Assembly: GCA_030913685.1 (NCBI GenBank)
Contig: CP133187.1
Span: forward strand, 1,141,501-1,205,500
Source of the DNA: Oscillospiraceae bacterium MB24-C1
GTDB taxonomy: Bacteria; Bacillota; Clostridia; Oscillospirales; Ruminococcaceae
DNA length: 64,000 nt
Direction: 5' to 3'
Below the pieces are notes generated by a model that was given only the letters and a program-made list of their open reading frames with translations, was not told the DNA's origin and ran no database searches. Shown in pieces: positions 1 to 8,469 of this stretch. The position numbers and the translations under genes were made by a program. Every line of letters begins with the position of its first letter. Position 1 is the first letter of the stretch.

Positions 1-631
1 ACGACACAAACAGCGGAATTAAAATCGGAATTAGCGCCTTGGCCCGGTCAATCAGTCCGCCCGATTCCATATCGGCTCCACGCGCCTTCTGCGCCGACAT
101 AATTTTATCCGTTTCTTCGATCAGCGTCGGGATAAAGCGCAGCGCGATGGTCATCATCATGGCCAGTTCGTGTACCGGTACGCGCAAGCGCTTCAGCGGC
201 GACAACAGCCGCTCAATCGCGTCGGTAAGCGCAATCGGCGAGGTGGTATAGGTTAAGAGCGATGTACCCGCAATCAGGCAGATGATGCGAATCACCATCA
301 ATACTGCCAGCAGTACACCCTCGCGCGTTATTTTTATAATCCAGAGTTCATAAACTGGTGTGCCTTCAACAAATATCATATTGAGCACCGCGGTGAACAG
401 AATAATTGGCACCACAGGCTTGAGACTATTTTTAACCATCACCAGCGGGATGCCTGAAATGAGATAGCCCGCCAGCCCCACGGCGGCACAAAGTAGCAGC
501 CCCGCCATGTTGTTGGTAATAAACAACGCCGTGATATAGCACATGGTCATGATAATTTTCATACGCGGGTCAAGTCGGTGCAAGACCGAATCGCCAGGGA
601 AATACTGGCCGATGGTAATGTCTTTAAGCAT
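1..631 (-). CDS. ecfT: EcfT, ECF transporter transmembrane subunit (partial, C-terminus beyond window)
   Basis: Transmembrane scaffold of an energy-coupling factor vitamin/metal importer; it links the two EcfA ATPases to exchangeable substrate-binding S components in the membrane. About 210 residues are visible, read leftward off the window start; the family is usually about 265 residues, so roughly the last fifth is missing. The N-terminus ([22 protein letters not shown]) is typical, several hydrophobic helices follow, and an Ala-Arg-Gly coupling motif (QKARGADM) lies near residue 188. The ATG at 631 overlaps the stop of ecfA2 by 8 bases (ATGCTTAA), so the two are translationally coupled. 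No S component is seen in the window, as expected for a shared (group II) module. Confidence 0.93.
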   Translation of the reverse strand, partial: MLKDITIGQYFPGDSVLHRLDPRMKIIMTMCYITALFITNNMAGLLLCAAVGLAGYLISGIPLVMVKNSLKPVVPIILFTAVLNMIFVEGTPVYELWIIKITREGVLLAVLMVIRIICLIAGTSLLTYTTSPIALTDAIERLLSPLKRLRVPVHELAMMMTIALRFIPTLIEETDKIMSAQKARGADMESGGLIDRAKALIPILIPLFVS

Positions 632-1493
632 GTGCGCCACCCGCCTTTCCCAACGCGCGCAACAGTTCTCGCCGCGCGGCCTCAACGGTATAAACCTGCG
701 TGCTAACGTCAAATCCTCGGTTTTTAAGTTCCATAAAAATCTTGGTCACTTGCGGGGCCGCAAGACCCATGTTTACCAACTCTTCGGTACGCGAGAACAC
801 CTCTTCAACCGTACCATAGGCAAACAATTTCGAGTCGTTAACCACCAGCACTTTCTTAGCGTGGCGCGCGACATCTTCCATGCTGTGCGAAACAAGCAGC
901 ACCGTGCTGCCGGTTTTTTTGTGGTATTGATTTATCTGGCCAAAAATCTGCTCGCGCCCCTTGGGGTCAAGCCCCGCAGTAGGCTCGTCTAAAATCAGCA
1001 CCTTCGGGCGCATGGCTAGCACACCCGCGATGGCAACGCGGCGCTTCTGCCCGCCCGAAAGCTCAAACGGTGATTTTTGCATCACATCGGGATCAAGGCC
1101 AACAAATCCGGCAGCCTCATGGACGCGATCTTTGATCTCCGCGGCCGACAAACCCATGTTTGTCGGGCCAAAGGCGATATCTTTTTCAACCGTCTCTTCA
1201 AAGAGTTGATACTCAGGATACTGAAACACCAGCCCGACAAGAAAGCGAAATTCCCGAATCTTCTTCGGGTTGGCCCAAATATCCCGCCCAAAGATCGAAA
1301 TGGTGCCGGAGGTCGGGCGAAGCAGCCCATTTAAATGCTGGATAAAAGTCGACTTGCCCGAGCCGGTGTGCCCAATGACCCCAACAAAATCGCCCTCTTC
1401 TATCTCCAACGAAAAATCGTCCACCGCAATTTTTTCAAACGGCGTCCCGGGGGAATAGACGTAGCTGACGTGGTCGACTTTTACCGCAATCAT
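624..1493 (-). CDS. ecfA2: EcfA2, ECF transporter ATP-binding subunit
   Basis: Second ATPase of the ECF module; it pairs with EcfA1 and drives EcfT. It has Walker [10 protein letters not shown], signature [13 protein letters not shown], Walker [11 protein letters not shown] and a switch histidine in VSHSMED. I chose the ATG at 1493: it overlaps the ecfA1 stop as ATGA and is preceded by AAAGGGGGC. A longer in-frame reading to 1544 would lie inside ecfA1. This gives 289 residues, normal for the family. The C-terminal tail after about residue 220 is the usual dimerisation extension of EcfA proteins. Confidence 0.94.
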   Translation of the reverse strand: MIAVKVDHVSYVYSPGTPFEKIAVDDFSLEIEEGDFVGVIGHTGSGKSTFIQHLNGLLRPTSGTISIFGRDIWANPKKIREFRFLVGLVFQYPEYQLFEETVEKDIAFGPTNMGLSAAEIKDRVHEAAGFVGLDPDVMQKSPFELSGGQKRRVAIAGVLAMRPKVLILDEPTAGLDPKGREQIFGQINQYHKKTGSTVLLVSHSMEDVARHAKKVLVVNDSKLFAYGTVEEVFSRTEELVNMGLAAPQVTKIFMELKNRGFDVSTQVYTVEAARRELLRALGKAGGAHA

Positions 1494-2344
1494 GCTTTTG
1501 CCCCCTTTGTGGCCGAAAGCAGCTTCGTGAGCGCTTCGACACATTCTTCGTCGGTAATGATATCCTTAGGCAAGTCGATGCCGCTGCGGCGCAGCTCGTA
1601 GACGATTTCGGTGGCCTGCGGCACATCGAGCCCGACTTGTTTGAGCAACGACACGTGTGAAAACACCACTTTTGGGGTATCGTCAAGCAGCACTTTGCCA
1701 CCATCCATAACCACCACCCGCTGACAGGCGGCAGCTTCGTCCATGTAATGCGTGATCAAAATAATGGTCACGCCAAAATCGTGATTTAACCGCGTAATTG
1801 TCTCCATAACTTCCTCGCGTCCGCGCGGGTCGAGCATCGCGGTCGGCTCGTCGAGAATAATCAACTTTGGCATCATCGCGATGATCCCCGCAATGGCGAT
1901 GCGCTGCTTCTGTCCACCCGAAAGCTGGTGCGGCGCGTGCAGACGGTAGTCATGCATCCCCACTTCATTAAGGGCTTCATCCACCCGCTGCCGAATCTCA
2001 TCGGGCGGGACGCCGAGGTTTTCAAGCCCAAACGCCACATCCTCTTCGACGATGGTAGCGACAATCTGGTTATCAGGGTTTTGAAACACCATACCTGCCG
2101 TGCGGCGTAAATCTAAAAGCCTGTCCTCGTCAGCGGTATTGATGCCGTCTACGTAGCAAACGCCACCCTGTGGCAGCAAAATGGCATTTAAGTGCTTAGC
2201 AAAGGTCGATTTGCCCGAGCCGTTATGCCCGAGCACCGCCACCATTTCTCCATGTCGCACAGTCAGGTTCACCCTGTCCAGCGCAGCTTCATGCTCGCCG
2301 GGGTAGGTAAAAACCAAATCCTGAGCGCTGATAATGTTCTCCAT
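1490..2344 (-). CDS. ecfA1: EcfA1, ECF transporter ATP-binding subunit
   Basis: First ATPase of the ECF importer, 284 residues. Walker [10 protein letters not shown] is near residue 40, signature [13 protein letters not shown] near 143, Walker [13 protein letters not shown] near 165, and the H-loop is in LITHYMDEA. The order ecfA1-ecfA2-ecfT is the standard Bacillota arrangement. The start ATG at 2344 has GGAGTACT just upstream. It differs from EcfA2 in the Walker A and D-loop residues, as expected for a heterodimer with two non-identical ATP sites. Confidence 0.94.
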   Translation of the reverse strand: MENIISAQDLVFTYPGEHEAALDRVNLTVRHGEMVAVLGHNGSGKSTFAKHLNAILLPQGGVCYVDGINTADEDRLLDLRRTAGMVFQNPDNQIVATIVEEDVAFGLENLGVPPDEIRQRVDEALNEVGMHDYRLHAPHQLSGGQKQRIAIAGIIAMMPKLIILDEPTAMLDPRGREEVMETITRLNHDFGVTIILITHYMDEAAACQRVVVMDGGKVLLDDTPKVVFSHVSLLKQVGLDVPQATEIVYELRRSGIDLPKDIITDEECVEALTKLLSATKGAKA

Positions 2345-2416
2345 AGTACTCCTTCTTTGCTTCTTGGTGCTCCCCGCCCGTTAACAGCGGTGGAACCCGA
2401 AAGTGAATGGGGTATT

Positions 2417-3280
2417 TCATGCTTGTCCAGCCCAAATAGCGGTGGAACCCTGCGGCAGCACCAGCCCGTTTGATGACACCGGCAGACCGATTTCAGAGGC
2501 GGTACATGTCCCGTTATTTTTGCCCGCAGTCACCGAGAGCAGATATTGCATCACCGAAGGCGAAAGCCCAGTGGTGTAGGAATTCAACAACAAAAACAGT
2601 GCGTCGGGAGATAGGAGCTGCGTCACAAGACTGCAAAGCTCAAAGATATTATCTTCCAGTTTCCAAACCTCGCCGCCCGGCCCCCGCCCATAGGAGGGCG
2701 GATCCATAACGATGCCGTCGTAAGTGTTGCCGCGGCGAATTTCGCGTTCAATAAACTTTTTGCAATCATCAACAATCCAGCGAATCGGCGCACTTTCTAG
2801 ACCCGACAGCTTTGCGTTGTCGCGCGCCCACTGCACCATACCCTTGGCCGCATCAACATGTACAACCGAAGCGCCCGCCGCTGCGCAAGCCAGCGTTGCG
2901 CCACCGGTGTAGGCAAAGAGATTAAGCACCTTGACCGGGCGACTCACCTTTTTGATGGCGTCGGCCATATAGTCCCAGTTTACAGCCTGCTCAGGGAAGA
3001 GGCCGGTATGCTTAAACCCTGTTGGGCGTATCAAAAAGCGTAGGTTTTTATAACTGATGGCCCATTCGGCCTTTTTGAGCGTCCGCTGTTCCCATCTACC
3101 CCCGCCCTCGGCGGAACGGTGGTAACGGGCGTCAGCCTTCTCCCAGCGCGCGCCCTTTGGCGTGCTCCAGATCACCTGGGGGTCGGGGCGAGCGAGCAAT
3201 ACGTCGCCCCAACGCTCAAGTTTTTCGCCCCCGCTCGCATCTATCAGTTCAAAATCTTTCCAGTCGGCAGAAAATCTCAT
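2417..3280 (-). CDS. class I SAM-dependent rRNA methyltransferase (COG1092/RlmI-like)
   Basis: Predicted cytoplasmic S-adenosylmethionine-dependent RNA methyltransferase, 287 residues. The SAM-binding loop is LNLFAYTGGATLA (about residues 118-130), followed by an acidic motif (VVHVDAA) and the catalytic-type motif MDPPSYGRGPGG (about 190-201). This matches COG1092 proteins that lack the N-terminal PUA domain of RlmI; the exact base target cannot be read from sequence. It sits between glmM and ecfA1 on the same strand with short gaps, so it is probably in the ruv-glmM-ecf transcription unit. The sequence around its stop codon contains an imperfect short duplication (see findings). Confidence 0.85.
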   Translation of the reverse strand: MRFSADWKDFELIDASGGEKLERWGDVLLARPDPQVIWSTPKGARWEKADARYHRSAEGGGRWEQRTLKKAEWAISYKNLRFLIRPTGFKHTGLFPEQAVNWDYMADAIKKVSRPVKVLNLFAYTGGATLACAAAGASVVHVDAAKGMVQWARDNAKLSGLESAPIRWIVDDCKKFIEREIRRGNTYDGIVMDPPSYGRGPGGEVWKLEDNIFELCSLVTQLLSPDALFLLLNSYTTGLSPSVMQYLLSVTAGKNNGTCTASEIGLPVSSNGLVLPQGSTAIWAGQA

Positions 3281-3331
3281 CCGGTTCTCCTTATTAATTG
3301 AAAATCCAGGCCCCTCTTGAATGGGACAATC

Positions 3332-4678
3332 TCAAATTAAGTGTGTGCTGATGGCGGTGGCAATATCGTTGGCCGCCTTCTCAATTTCGTCGGCCAATTC
3401 ACCCTCAACCATCACCCTTATGTACGGTTCGGTACCGGAGGCGCGCACGACCACACGGCCCCGCCCCTGTAACGTCTTCTGCCAGCGGTTAATCTCGCCG
3501 CAAACCGCCGGATGGGTTTCCAGTGCGGATTTCATGCTGGGGGTCGCGTTCACGTTATGCATAATCTGAGGGAATCGCTTCATTTCGCCGCCCAGTGCCG
3601 ACAACGGCTTGTGGGCAGCGGCTAACGCATTGAGCAGCATCACGGCTGAAAGCTGACCGTCACCCGTGGTGGCGTGCTCTAAGAATATCATATGACCCGA
3701 CTGCTCGCCGCCTAGTGAAAGGTTTTTCTCACGCATAACCTCCAGCACATAACGGTCACCTACTTTTGTGATTTCGGTTTTTGTTCCGCGGCTTTTCATC
3801 AACTCAAAAAATCCGAAATTAGTCATTGAAGTGACCACAACGGTATCGTCATTCAGCTTACCTTGGGTGGAAAGATAGGCGCTAAGAATCGAAATCAAAA
3901 CGTCGCCATCAAGCAAATTGCCCTTTTCGTCCACCGCCAACAGGCGGTCAGCGTCGCCGTCAAAGGCAAGCCCCGCAGTATAACTACCCTTTGTCACGAG
4001 CGGCGCAAAGCGTTCGATATGGGTGGAGCCGCAGCCGTCGTTGATGTTTACGCCGTCCGGCTTGTCGGCCAGAAAATCGGCCTCAACACCCATCGCATCA
4101 AACAATCTTTTTGCGGTCGCAGCAGCGCTGCCGTTGGCACAGTCTATCAGCAGCCTGCCCGAAAATCCGCCAGCGTAAATATTAGCGATATAATTAATGT
4201 AACTGCTCACGGCATCCTCGGCGCTTTTCACGCGGCCCATGCAGTTGTGGGTTTTAAACTCATAAGGCTTGGTTCCATCCAAGATAATGGCTTCGATCTC
4301 GGCCTCCTCAGCGTCGGTTAGCTTATAGCCGCTTGCGCCGAACAGCTTGATGCCATTAAATTCATACGGGTTATGGCTGGCTGAAAGCATGACCCCCGCA
4401 TCCGCTTTATAGTGCTGTACCAGATATGCCACCGCTGGCGTAGGCACCACTCCCAGTAGCAAGACATCCGCTCCGACCGAGCACAGGCCTGCCGTCACTG
4501 CGGCCTGCAGCATATCGCCAGAGATACGGGTATCGCGCCCGATGACCACCAGCGGCTTTTTATGCGTTTCCGCCGCTAACACCATCGCTGCCGCCCGCCC
4601 AATATTCATGGCCAGTTCGGTTGTCAGTTCAATTCCGGCCACACCGCGTGCGCCGTCGGTTCCAAATATTCTTCCCAA
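3332..4678 (-). CDS. glmM: phosphoglucosamine mutase GlmM
   Basis: Interconverts glucosamine-6-phosphate and glucosamine-1-phosphate for UDP-GlcNAc and peptidoglycan synthesis. The protein has 448 residues, the usual length. The N-terminus is MGRIFGTDGARGVAG. The phosphorylated active-site serine is Ser101 in LSASHNP. The Mg-binding loop is FDGDADR, the sugar-binding loop GGEQSGH, and the phosphate-binding loop RASGTEPYIRV near the C-terminus. All four landmark motifs are intact. The start ATG at 4678 is preceded by GGGGAGGAATTACTTTGGG-like sequence. Confidence 0.97.
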   Translation of the reverse strand: MGRIFGTDGARGVAGIELTTELAMNIGRAAAMVLAAETHKKPLVVIGRDTRISGDMLQAAVTAGLCSVGADVLLLGVVPTPAVAYLVQHYKADAGVMLSASHNPYEFNGIKLFGASGYKLTDAEEAEIEAIILDGTKPYEFKTHNCMGRVKSAEDAVSSYINYIANIYAGGFSGRLLIDCANGSAAATAKRLFDAMGVEADFLADKPDGVNINDGCGSTHIERFAPLVTKGSYTAGLAFDGDADRLLAVDEKGNLLDGDVLISILSAYLSTQGKLNDDTVVVTSMTNFGFFELMKSRGTKTEITKVGDRYVLEVMREKNLSLGGEQSGHMIFLEHATTGDGQLSAVMLLNALAAAHKPLSALGGEMKRFPQIMHNVNATPSMKSALETHPAVCGEINRWQKTLQGRGRVVVRASGTEPYIRVMVEGELADEIEKAANDIATAISTHLI

Positions 4679-4741
4679 AGTAATTCCTCCCCTGCCGGGC
4701 AGTTGGTTTAGCCCCGCAAGTTATTGATATGTTGTCACACT

Positions 4742-5791
4742 TCAAAGTAAGCTAGTCTGATCCGAATCATTTTGTGGAGAAATAAGGCCGAGATGCTGCA
4801 CCGCCAGCGCTGTTGTACAGCGCCCGCGCGGCGTTCGCGCCAAAAAGCCCAGCTGCATCAGATAGGGCTCGTAAACATCTTCGATGGTGATGGCTTCCTC
4901 GCCAGTGGCGGCGGCAAGCGTTTCAAGCCCGACGGGGCCACCGTTGTAGTTCTTGATGATCACGGTGAGCATACGCCGGTCAATTGCATCCAGTCCCAGC
5001 CGGTCAATTTCCAGCCGAGAAAGCGCAATATCAGAAATATCACTGGTGATAACGCCGTCTCCCATGACCTGCGCAAAATCTCGCACGCGTTTTAAGAGCC
5101 GATTAGCGATACGCGGCGTGCCCCTTGCACGGTGTGCCAGTTCGACGGCACCTTGCGCTTCACACGGAATGTCTAGAATCTTGGCGCTACGCACGATGAT
5201 TTCGGCCAACTCTTCGGGGTTATAAAGCTCCAGGCGCATCTGTACGCCGAAGCGATCTCGCAACGGCGCGGAAAGCTGCCCCGCACGAGTCGTAGCACCA
5301 ATCAGTGTAAAACGCGGCAAATCGAGCCGGATAGAGCGCGCCGATGGCCCCTTGCCAATCATGATATCCAGCTCAAAGTCCTCCATCGCGGGGTACAAAA
5401 CCTCCTCCACCGAGCGGTTGAGACGATGTATTTCGTCGATGAACAGAATATCGCCCTCGCCAAGGTTGGTCAGCAGCGCCACCAGATCGCCCTGGCGCTC
5501 AAGCGCCGGACCGGAGGTGACGCGGATCTGTACCCCCATCTCATTGGCTATAATCTGCGCCAGTGTGGTTTTACCCAGTCCTGGCGGGCCGTAGAATAGC
5601 GCGTGATCCAGCGGTTCCGCCCTAAGGCGGGCCGCCTCTAAAAATATCTTAAGGTTTTCCTTGACCTTGGTCTGGCCGATATATTCGTCCAAGCTGCGCG
5701 GGCGCAACGACAGCTCGGTTTCAGAATCGAGCCGTGTATACTCCGGCGCAACGATGCGATTTTCAAAATCAGTTTCATCATTTCGCAGCAA
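4742..5791 (-). CDS. ruvB: Holliday junction branch migration helicase RuvB
   Basis: Hexameric AAA+ motor that drives branch migration of Holliday junctions with RuvA and RuvC. It has 349 residues. Walker A is GPPGLGKTT (68-76), Walker B is LFIDEIH (about 117-123), sensor 1 is in IGATTRAG, and the C-terminal winged-helix domain follows. It lies 43 bases downstream of ruvA in the conserved order ruvC-ruvA-ruvB. An AAGGAGGTC-type ribosome site lies just before the ATG at 5791. Confidence 0.97.
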   Translation of the reverse strand: MLRNDETDFENRIVAPEYTRLDSETELSLRPRSLDEYIGQTKVKENLKIFLEAARLRAEPLDHALFYGPPGLGKTTLAQIIANEMGVQIRVTSGPALERQGDLVALLTNLGEGDILFIDEIHRLNRSVEEVLYPAMEDFELDIMIGKGPSARSIRLDLPRFTLIGATTRAGQLSAPLRDRFGVQMRLELYNPEELAEIIVRSAKILDIPCEAQGAVELAHRARGTPRIANRLLKRVRDFAQVMGDGVITSDISDIALSRLEIDRLGLDAIDRRMLTVIIKNYNGGPVGLETLAAATGEEAITIEDVYEPYLMQLGFLARTPRGRCTTALAVQHLGLISPQNDSDQTSLL

Positions 5792-5834
5792 GAAAAGACC
5801 TCCTTTTTATGGTTGTGGCAGTGTGGTTAAAGCA

Positions 5835-6437
5835 CTAGAAGCGCGCAAGTTTTTTTAAGCCGCGCTTGACCAGCGTTTCCACCGACATCTCATCGGTGCA
5901 GTCAGCCAACGCGCCTGCCGCTTCCGACTGGCTGTAGCCCAGCGCCGCTAAAGCGGCTATCGCCTCGCTGAGGTTGCCGCCCTTAGTCGTGGAAGCTGAA
6001 ACTGCCTCCAGCACCTTGGTATCGGCCGAACCAAAGCCGCCTAGCTTGTCCTTTAACTCCAAAACAATGCGCTGCGCAAGCTTGTTGCCCACACCCACCG
6101 AACGAGTCAGCGCCTTAGCATCACCGGAAGCCACCGCTAAAGCCAGCTGACTGGAACTAAAGTCAGATAACAGAGTCAGCGCCAATCTAGCCCCCACCCC
6201 GTTGACCGTGGTCAGCAACCGAAAACTCGCCAACTCCTGCGCGTCAGCAAAACCAAAAAGGTCTACCGTGTCATCACGTACCACCATATGGGTCAACAAA
6301 AGCACCTCGCTGCCTGTGCACGGCATTTTAGTTAGGGTGTTGAGTGAAACGGCGCAACGATAACCCACACCAGCACACTCCACCACAACGCCACCCGGCT
6401 CAGCGAGCAAGAGCTCCCCTCTAAGTGAATAAATCAT
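5835..6437 (-). CDS. ruvA: Holliday junction binding protein RuvA
   Basis: Tetrameric protein that holds the Holliday junction and recruits RuvB. The start ATG at 6437 gives MIYSLRGELLLAEPGG, the normal RuvA N-terminus. It overlaps the ruvC stop as ATGA and has GGAGGAACCG upstream. The 200 residues comprise an OB-fold domain, a helix-hairpin-helix region (LTTVNGVGARLALTLLS and SVGVGNKLAQRIVLELKDK) and a C-terminal RuvB-binding domain (AIAALAALGYSQSEA). Coordinates extending to 6509 would run inside ruvC and are not supported. Confidence 0.96.
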   Translation of the reverse strand: MIYSLRGELLLAEPGGVVVECAGVGYRCAVSLNTLTKMPCTGSEVLLLTHMVVRDDTVDLFGFADAQELASFRLLTTVNGVGARLALTLLSDFSSSQLALAVASGDAKALTRSVGVGNKLAQRIVLELKDKLGGFGSADTKVLEAVSASTTKGGNLSEAIAALAALGYSQSEAAGALADCTDEMSVETLVKRGLKKLARF

Positions 6438-6955
6438 CGGTTCCTCCTGTTGTTGTCGTTTAGCACCGCGCGCCGCATCGTTGAAACCGATGCGCTGTGC
6501 GCGTGACAAATCGCTATGGCCAACGCGTCGGCGACATCATCCGGCTTAGGACATTCCGGCAGACACAATAGCCGCCGGGTCATGTCCATCACTTGACGTT
6601 TTTCGGCCTTGCCATAGCCAACCACTGCCTGCTTGACCTGCATAGGATTATATTCGAACGGCTCAATGTCATACTGTGCTGCCGCTAGCAAAATGACCCC
6701 TCTGGCTTGCGCTACATAGATGCCTGTCGTCTTGTTCTGCGAAAAAAAAAGCTCTTCTATCGCCATGGCGTCGGGGCGTACCCGCTCAATCAGCGCGCAC
6801 ATGTCGCTGTAAATGGACGCCAGTCGCTTTTCAAACGGAACCTTGGGCGGCGTGGTAATTGCATCCGCCTCCAACATGGCAAATCGGCCGCGGTCGTAAG
6901 AAACCGCACCGCAACCGACAATGGCATACCCTGGGTCTATGCCTAATACCACCAT
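6434..6955 (-). CDS. ruvC: Holliday junction resolvase RuvC
   Basis: Structure-specific endonuclease that resolves Holliday junctions. From the ATG at 6955 it has 173 residues, the usual length. The ribosome site AAGGGAGGT lies 7 bases upstream. The four acidic catalytic positions are present: Asp7 (GIDPG), Glu67/68 (AIEELFF), Asp140 and Asp143 (KPDDVADALA). It is the first gene of the leftward ruvCAB block and has a good promoter upstream. A longer in-frame extension to 7108 crosses that promoter and is rejected. Confidence 0.96.
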   Translation of the reverse strand: MVVLGIDPGYAIVGCGAVSYDRGRFAMLEADAITTPPKVPFEKRLASIYSDMCALIERVRPDAMAIEELFFSQNKTTGIYVAQARGVILLAAAQYDIEPFEYNPMQVKQAVVGYGKAEKRQVMDMTRRLLCLPECPKPDDVADALAIAICHAHSASVSTMRRAVLNDNNRRNR

Positions 6956-6998
6956 CGGCTTACCTCCCTTGTTTGTCGTAAATGGGTATATCTGACTT

Positions 6999-7027
6999 AT
7001 TATAGCATAGACAGCCCTTTCCAACAA
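6999..7027 (-). promoter_or_regulatory. sigma-A-type promoter for ruvCAB
   Basis: Reading leftward: -35 TTGTTG (7022-7027), a 17-base spacer, and a consensus -10 TATAAT (6999-7004) with an upstream TG-type extension (TATGC). It places the transcript start about 35-40 bases before ruvC. The downstream genes glmM, methyltransferase and ecf are spaced closely enough to share it. Confidence 0.7.
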
Positions 7028-7237
7028 GCAGTCAAGCGTCGTTTTTATGAGCATTGCATGTGTCATTTGTAAACAAAACTGCTCTCGTGATGACGTCAAC
7101 CGCACCACCTTTGGAGCATGATTAATGATATATAAATGTCATTCTTTCATACCGTCATATCTGGTTAAAGAAGATGTACATCCCGATACCGCATTTAATG
7201 TTTACAAACCTTACCATCTATAGTAAGTATGGAGGAA

Positions 7238-7394
7238 ATGTTTGACAAAAGGATGATGGACGTGTTATGTAAACATTGTGGTTAAAGAGATTCCTGGAAA
7301 CAGCAAATTCTGCCGGTACTGCGGTCAGCCCGTTGTGTCGCAATGTGAAAGCCCCACCAATGAGCCACCCGAGATGCAACAACAGCAAATCTGA
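7238..7394 (+). pseudogene. zinc-ribbon protein fragment, frameshifted
   Basis: An ATG at 7238 after GGAGGAA opens a short frame encoding CKHCG and then hits TAA at 7283. Shifting by one base at that point restores a classic double-CxxC zinc ribbon (CKHCG, then KEIPGNSKFCRYCGQPV), which continues to a TGA at 7392-7394. That TGA overlaps the start of the next ORF. A single inserted T in GGTTAAA explains the break. Such ribbons commonly sit at the N-terminus of Bacillota proteins carrying further domains, so this was probably once joined to the DUF3862 ORF that follows. It could also be a sequencing error. Confidence 0.6.
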
Positions 7395-7825
7395 TGCTGC
7401 AGCTGAGTGACAAAATACTGTACAACATGCGTTATGCATTAGGCAGCGATGGTACTATTATCGCTAAAGACAGACTCTTTAAAGATCGGGGATACGGAGA
7501 GCTAATTTTTGACAATCCAATCAATCCTGATAAATGGGTAAAAAACGCCGCAGATTTTAACAATGCCGAGGATGAGATAACGTTGACAGAGTTTACTGCC
7601 ATTGATCTTGGGATGACCTACAAAGAGGCGTGCGCTATCATCAGCAGCCACGGCATCGAAAATTATCGCGTTAATGTTCTAGGATACGAAACCGTAATCT
7701 ACACCTGGGAAGGTATTGGTACCAAGGAGGCCAGCGCTACCCTGACCTTTACCGACGGTTTATTAATTGCTAAGGAACAGAACGCCCTAAAGCAAATATT
7801 GAGATTAAGACCGCATTGCAGCTAA
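7394..7825 (+). CDS. DUF3862 domain protein, probably the C-terminal part of a broken gene
   Basis: A 143-residue ORF. Residues about 62-131 (ITLTEFTAIDLGMTYKEA, YTWEGIGTKEASATLTF, DGLLIAKEQNAL) match the DUF3862 pattern, a BLIP/SmpA-like small fold of unknown role. Its ATG overlaps the stop of the zinc-ribbon fragment (TGATG) and it lacks its own clear ribosome site. No signal peptide or membrane segment is seen. The last residues run into the stem of the terminator at 7807-7847, so the true C-terminus may also be altered. Whether it is expressed is uncertain. Confidence 0.55.
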   Translation: MLQLSDKILYNMRYALGSDGTIIAKDRLFKDRGYGELIFDNPINPDKWVKNAADFNNAEDEITLTEFTAIDLGMTYKEACAIISSHGIENYRVNVLGYETVIYTWEGIGTKEASATLTFTDGLLIAKEQNALKQILRLRPHCS

Positions 7826-7847
7826 AACAGCTTGACCATGCGGTCTT
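7807..7847 (+). terminator. intrinsic terminator after the DUF3862 ORF
   Basis: Inverted repeat AAGACCGCAT (7807-7816) and ATGCGGTCTT (7838-7847), followed by TATTTTATCTTTCTT. The stop codon of the ORF lies within the loop side of the hairpin. Confidence 0.6.
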
Positions 7848-8028
7848 ATTTTATCTTTCTTCGCCACTTCAATTCCTGACGGTATCACATTTTAAATTAA
7901 AAAGCGTCTTTGTATGGAATATTATTTCCACCGTCGTTGTTGTCTGGGTTCTATTTCAAAGGCAAAAGGTATTGGGCATAGCAAGAATGGAAAACGCTAT
8001 TTTGTCGTCAAAATTTTCAACGCAAAAC

Positions 8029-8073
8029 AAAAACCGCACTGCCCGCCGAAAACGGCTTAGCAATGCGGTTTTT
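8029..8073 (-). terminator. terminator downstream of tRNA-Val
   Basis: AAAAACCGCA (8029-8038) pairs with TGCGGTTTTT (8064-8073). The A and T runs at both ends allow termination on either strand. It lies immediately 3' of the leftward tRNA gene. Confidence 0.65.
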
Positions 8074-8075
8074 TC

Positions 8076-8151
8076 TGGTGGACGATAACGGGCTCGAACC
8101 GCTGACCCTTCGCACGTCAAGCGAATGCTCTACCAGCTGAGCTAATCGTCC
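8076..8151 (-). tRNA. tRNA-Val (anticodon GAC)
   Basis: Read leftward the sequence folds as a complete 76-base cloverleaf. The acceptor stem GGACGAT pairs with ATCGTCC, the D-arm is GCTC/GAGC, and the anticodon stem TTCGC/GCGAA encloses loop TTGACGT, whose middle triplet GAC reads valine GUC/GUU codons. The T-arm contains GGTTCGAGC. The 3' CCA is encoded. It has its own promoter and terminator and is monocistronic. Confidence 0.95.
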
Positions 8152-8175
8152 ATGTCACTTCAAGCGACGTAGGCA

Positions 8176-8204
8176 ATTATACAACACGAAACTAAAAAAA
8201 GCAA
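8176..8204 (-). promoter_or_regulatory. promoter of tRNA-Val
   Basis: Leftward -35 TTGCTT (8199-8204), a 17-base spacer and -10 TATAAT (8176-8181), 24 bases before the mature 5' end of the tRNA. Confidence 0.7.
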
Positions 8205-8424
8205 GGGGTTTGTCCCACTTTTTTAAATTTTTTTTACTAAACACCATTGTAACGCTTAGAAATGCGAAAAAACCGATTAAGGGCTTACAATTTCTTAATG
8301 ATCTTGAAGAAAACCGGCGTCTAAATGCGAAATATAAAGATATTCAGACTATAATCGCTATAATTTAAAAATTCGGGGATTTGTCGCCGCTTTTTCTAGT
8401 TAGCATTTTACCTTGCTAAACTGT

Positions 8425-8430
8425 TATAAT
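8425..8430 (+). promoter_or_regulatory. -10 element before the amino-acid importer operon
   Basis: Consensus TATAAT 40 bases upstream of the ATG at 8470. The matching -35 region is poor (no TTGACA-like hexamer at 16-18 bases). The rest of 8205-8424 is AT-rich with no other gene visible. Confidence 0.45.
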
Positions 8431-8469
8431 GAGACCTGTTCAAATATCATGTGAAAGGAATGGACCCTC

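Noticed and set aside
7816-8088. A 90-codon rightward reading frame between the DUF3862 ORF and tRNA-Val
   Set aside because: It starts inside a terminator stem, lacks a ribosome site and runs into the tRNA terminator; the translation has no family pattern.
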